A program made the position numbers and the translations under genes. The notes below the pieces were generated by a model. It made no database searches. It was not told the origin of the DNA and saw only the letters and a list, made by a program, of their open reading frames with translations. A DNA stretch of 7,616 bases from DATKMP01 sp035541775 (GTDB lineage Bacteria > Bacteroidota > Ignavibacteria > UBA10030): contig DATKMP010000229.1 of assembly GCA_035541775.1 (NCBI GenBank), forward strand, positions 1 through 7,616, read 5' to 3'. Each line of letters opens with the position of its first letter. Position 1 is the stretch's first letter. Positions 6,962 through 7,616 of the stretch are shown one piece after another.

Positions 6962-6989
6962 TTGACAACGGTACACCTTGTACTATCTG
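6962..6989 (+). promoter_or_regulatory. Candidate promoter with palindromic operator
   Basis: TTGACA (6962-6967) is a perfect sigma70-type -35 box, followed after 16 nt by TATCTG (6984-6989), a 4/6 match to TATAAT. Inside the spacer is the palindrome GTACA-CCT-TGTAC (6971-6983). A repressor site placed between the -35 and -10 boxes would be a typical arrangement for substrate-responsive control of the pectate lyase gene at 7151. The promoter rules of this lineage are unknown to me and the -10 is weak, so this remains a suggestion. There is no terminator between 6960 and 7151, so read-through from the kdu operon is equally possible. Confidence 0.3.
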
Positions 6990-7019
6990 AGTTCCGAGAA
7001 TAATTACATAATAGAAGAG

Positions 7020-7154
7020 ATGATGGAAATAAAAAAAAGCTATGGAAACAATAAAGGGGAAAGTTTTTTTATGTATGACAGTGAAAAATTCAACGATGTG
7101 ATGAAATGCGCTCAAAGAGAATCAAACAATGAGCTTAAGGAAATATTTTTATGA
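7020..7154 (+). CDS. Possible small ORF (44 codons) overlapping the next gene
   Basis: An open frame runs from ATGATG at 7020 to a TGA at 7152-7154, giving MMEIKKSYGNNKGESF and ending NNELKEIFL. It is hydrophilic with no membrane segment or recognised domain. Its stop overlaps the ATG of the pectate lyase gene as ATGA (7151-7154), the arrangement of translationally coupled genes. A purine stretch (AGAAGAG, 7013-7019) directly abuts the ATG, which is too close for good ribosome binding. An internal ATG at 7071 lies 10 nt after GGGGA. The next gene has its own AAGGAA site, so the ORF is not required. An ORF this short can arise by chance; low confidence that it is translated. Confidence 0.25.
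   Translation: MMEIKKSYGNNKGESFFMYDSEKFNDVMKCAQRESNNELKEIFL
7137..7142 (+). promoter_or_regulatory. Shine-Dalgarno AAGGAA of the pectate lyase gene
   Basis: AAGGAA stands 8 nt before the ATG at 7151 and supports that start, which is followed at once by a plausible signal peptide. Confidence 0.65.
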
Positions 7155-7616
7155 AACAGTCTTGGTATTCCATTATATGCAATAAATTTCTAGTCTGTAG
7201 TATCTTTATCATTCAATGCGCTTTTGCCAAAGATACTTCATCGCATGTTCCTATTTTACAAAAAATTACAACAGGTAATGTCTACTTCGTATCGCCCAGC
7301 GGCAGCGATACAAATCCTGGAACGTTCGCCCAACCGCTTCTCACCATTTCTGCTGCAATTGCAAAAGCAGCTGCGGGAGATACAATTTATGTAAGAGGAG
7401 GAACGTACTCGTTCACAGGTTCTTCGACCGCGATTACTTTGCCTGCCAAATCCGGTTCAAGTGTAACCAACAGATGTAATTTAATCGGGTATCAAGGCGA
7501 ACGCGCGCTTCTGGATTTTTCAGCAATGACCGGCACATCTGCCGATGGATTAAAAATTACCGGCAGCTTTTGGTACGTCAAAGGATTCGATTGCAAAGGC
7601 GCACCGCATAACGGCA
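7151..7616 (+). CDS. Exported PL9-like pectate lyase, N-terminal part (3' end outside window)
   Basis: The first 155 residues of a right-handed parallel beta-helix protein truncated by the window end. Residues 1-~26 are a Sec signal peptide (hydrophobic FLVCSIFIIQ, then CAFA/KD). The mature part starts with YFVSPSGSDTNPGT (45-58), then LLTISAAIAKAAAGDTIYVRGGTYSF (64-89; the 'TI..AI..A..GDTIYVRGGTY' cap of secreted beta-helix enzymes), LIGYQGERALLDFSA (111-125), and DGLKITGSFWYVKGFDCKGAPHNG (132-155). That last block is the 'GL.I.G.yW.iKGi....a..NGI' pattern I associate with polysaccharide lyase family 9 (PelL-like), which cleaves polygalacturonate by calcium-dependent beta-elimination with a lysine base. 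The calcium-binding aspartates and the lysine lie beyond the window, so activity cannot be checked. Whether it carries a T9SS tail is also unknown. It would generate the unsaturated uronides used by KduI/KduD/Eda upstream. Other beta-helix lyases (PL1, PL6) are less likely alternatives. Confidence 0.78.
   Translation, partial: MKQSWYSIICNKFLVCSIFIIQCAFAKDTSSHVPILQKITTGNVYFVSPSGSDTNPGTFAQPLLTISAAIAKAAAGDTIYVRGGTYSFTGSSTAITLPAKSGSSVTNRCNLIGYQGERALLDFSAMTGTSADGLKITGSFWYVKGFDCKGAPHNG

Noticed and set aside
7031..7070. A-run and T-run as a terminator after the DUF4861 gene
   Set aside because: Only A-T pairs can form, with no GC-rich stem, so it does not meet the criteria for an intrinsic terminator.
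1..7616. CRISPR arrays, tRNA/rRNA genes, insertion sequences or phage genes
   Set aside because: No regularly spaced repeats, cloverleaf-like segments, transposase motifs or long terminal inverted repeats were seen on either strand.

Overview
The window looks like part of a pectin / polygalacturonate utilisation locus from a bacterium of the FCB group, most plausibly an Ignavibacteria- or Chlorobi-type Bacteroidota relative. Two observations support this. First, the 842-residue protein at 317-2845 ends in a type IX secretion (Por) sorting domain of the NYPNPFNPSTTIKY style, which is common in Ignavibacteria and related lineages. Second, several genes have clear Shine-Dalgarno sequences (GGAGGA, GAGGAA, AAGGAG, AAGGAA), which is unusual for classical Bacteroidia or Flavobacteriia. 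The phylum call is inference; the DNA is moderately AT-rich and contains no rRNA, tRNA or CRISPR. Every gene I can support is on the plus strand.

Layout. 1-263: the last barrel strands of a TonB-dependent receptor (5' end outside the window). 317-2845: a secreted right-handed beta-helix protein with a GDPRW motif, two Ig-like choice-of-anchor-D repeats and a T9SS sorting domain. 2846-3096: a 251-bp gene-free interval with two stem-loops, the second a strong intrinsic terminator (3011-3056). 3097-3849: kduD. 3865-4821: eda (KDPG aldolase) with an extra C-terminal VOC/glyoxalase-like domain. 4892-5728: kduI. 5740-6960: an exported DUF4861-family protein of unknown function. 6961-7150: a short interval with a promoter-like element containing a palindrome and a possible 44-codon small ORF. 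7151-end: the N-terminal third or so of an exported PL9-like pectate lyase.

How the parts fit together (known pathway plus inference). Pectate lyases such as the last gene would cut polygalacturonate to unsaturated oligogalacturonides. The TonB receptor would import these across the outer membrane. The unsaturated monomer rearranges to 5-keto-4-deoxyuronate, which KduI isomerises to 2,5-diketo-3-deoxygluconate. KduD reduces that to KDG, KdgK phosphorylates it to KDPG, and Eda splits KDPG to pyruvate and glyceraldehyde-3-phosphate. KdgK, a GH88/GH105 unsaturated uronyl hydrolase, a SusD partner and a regulator are not in the window. The most interesting unknowns are the DUF4861 protein embedded in the operon, the VOC-like extension on the aldolase, and the large surface beta-helix protein.
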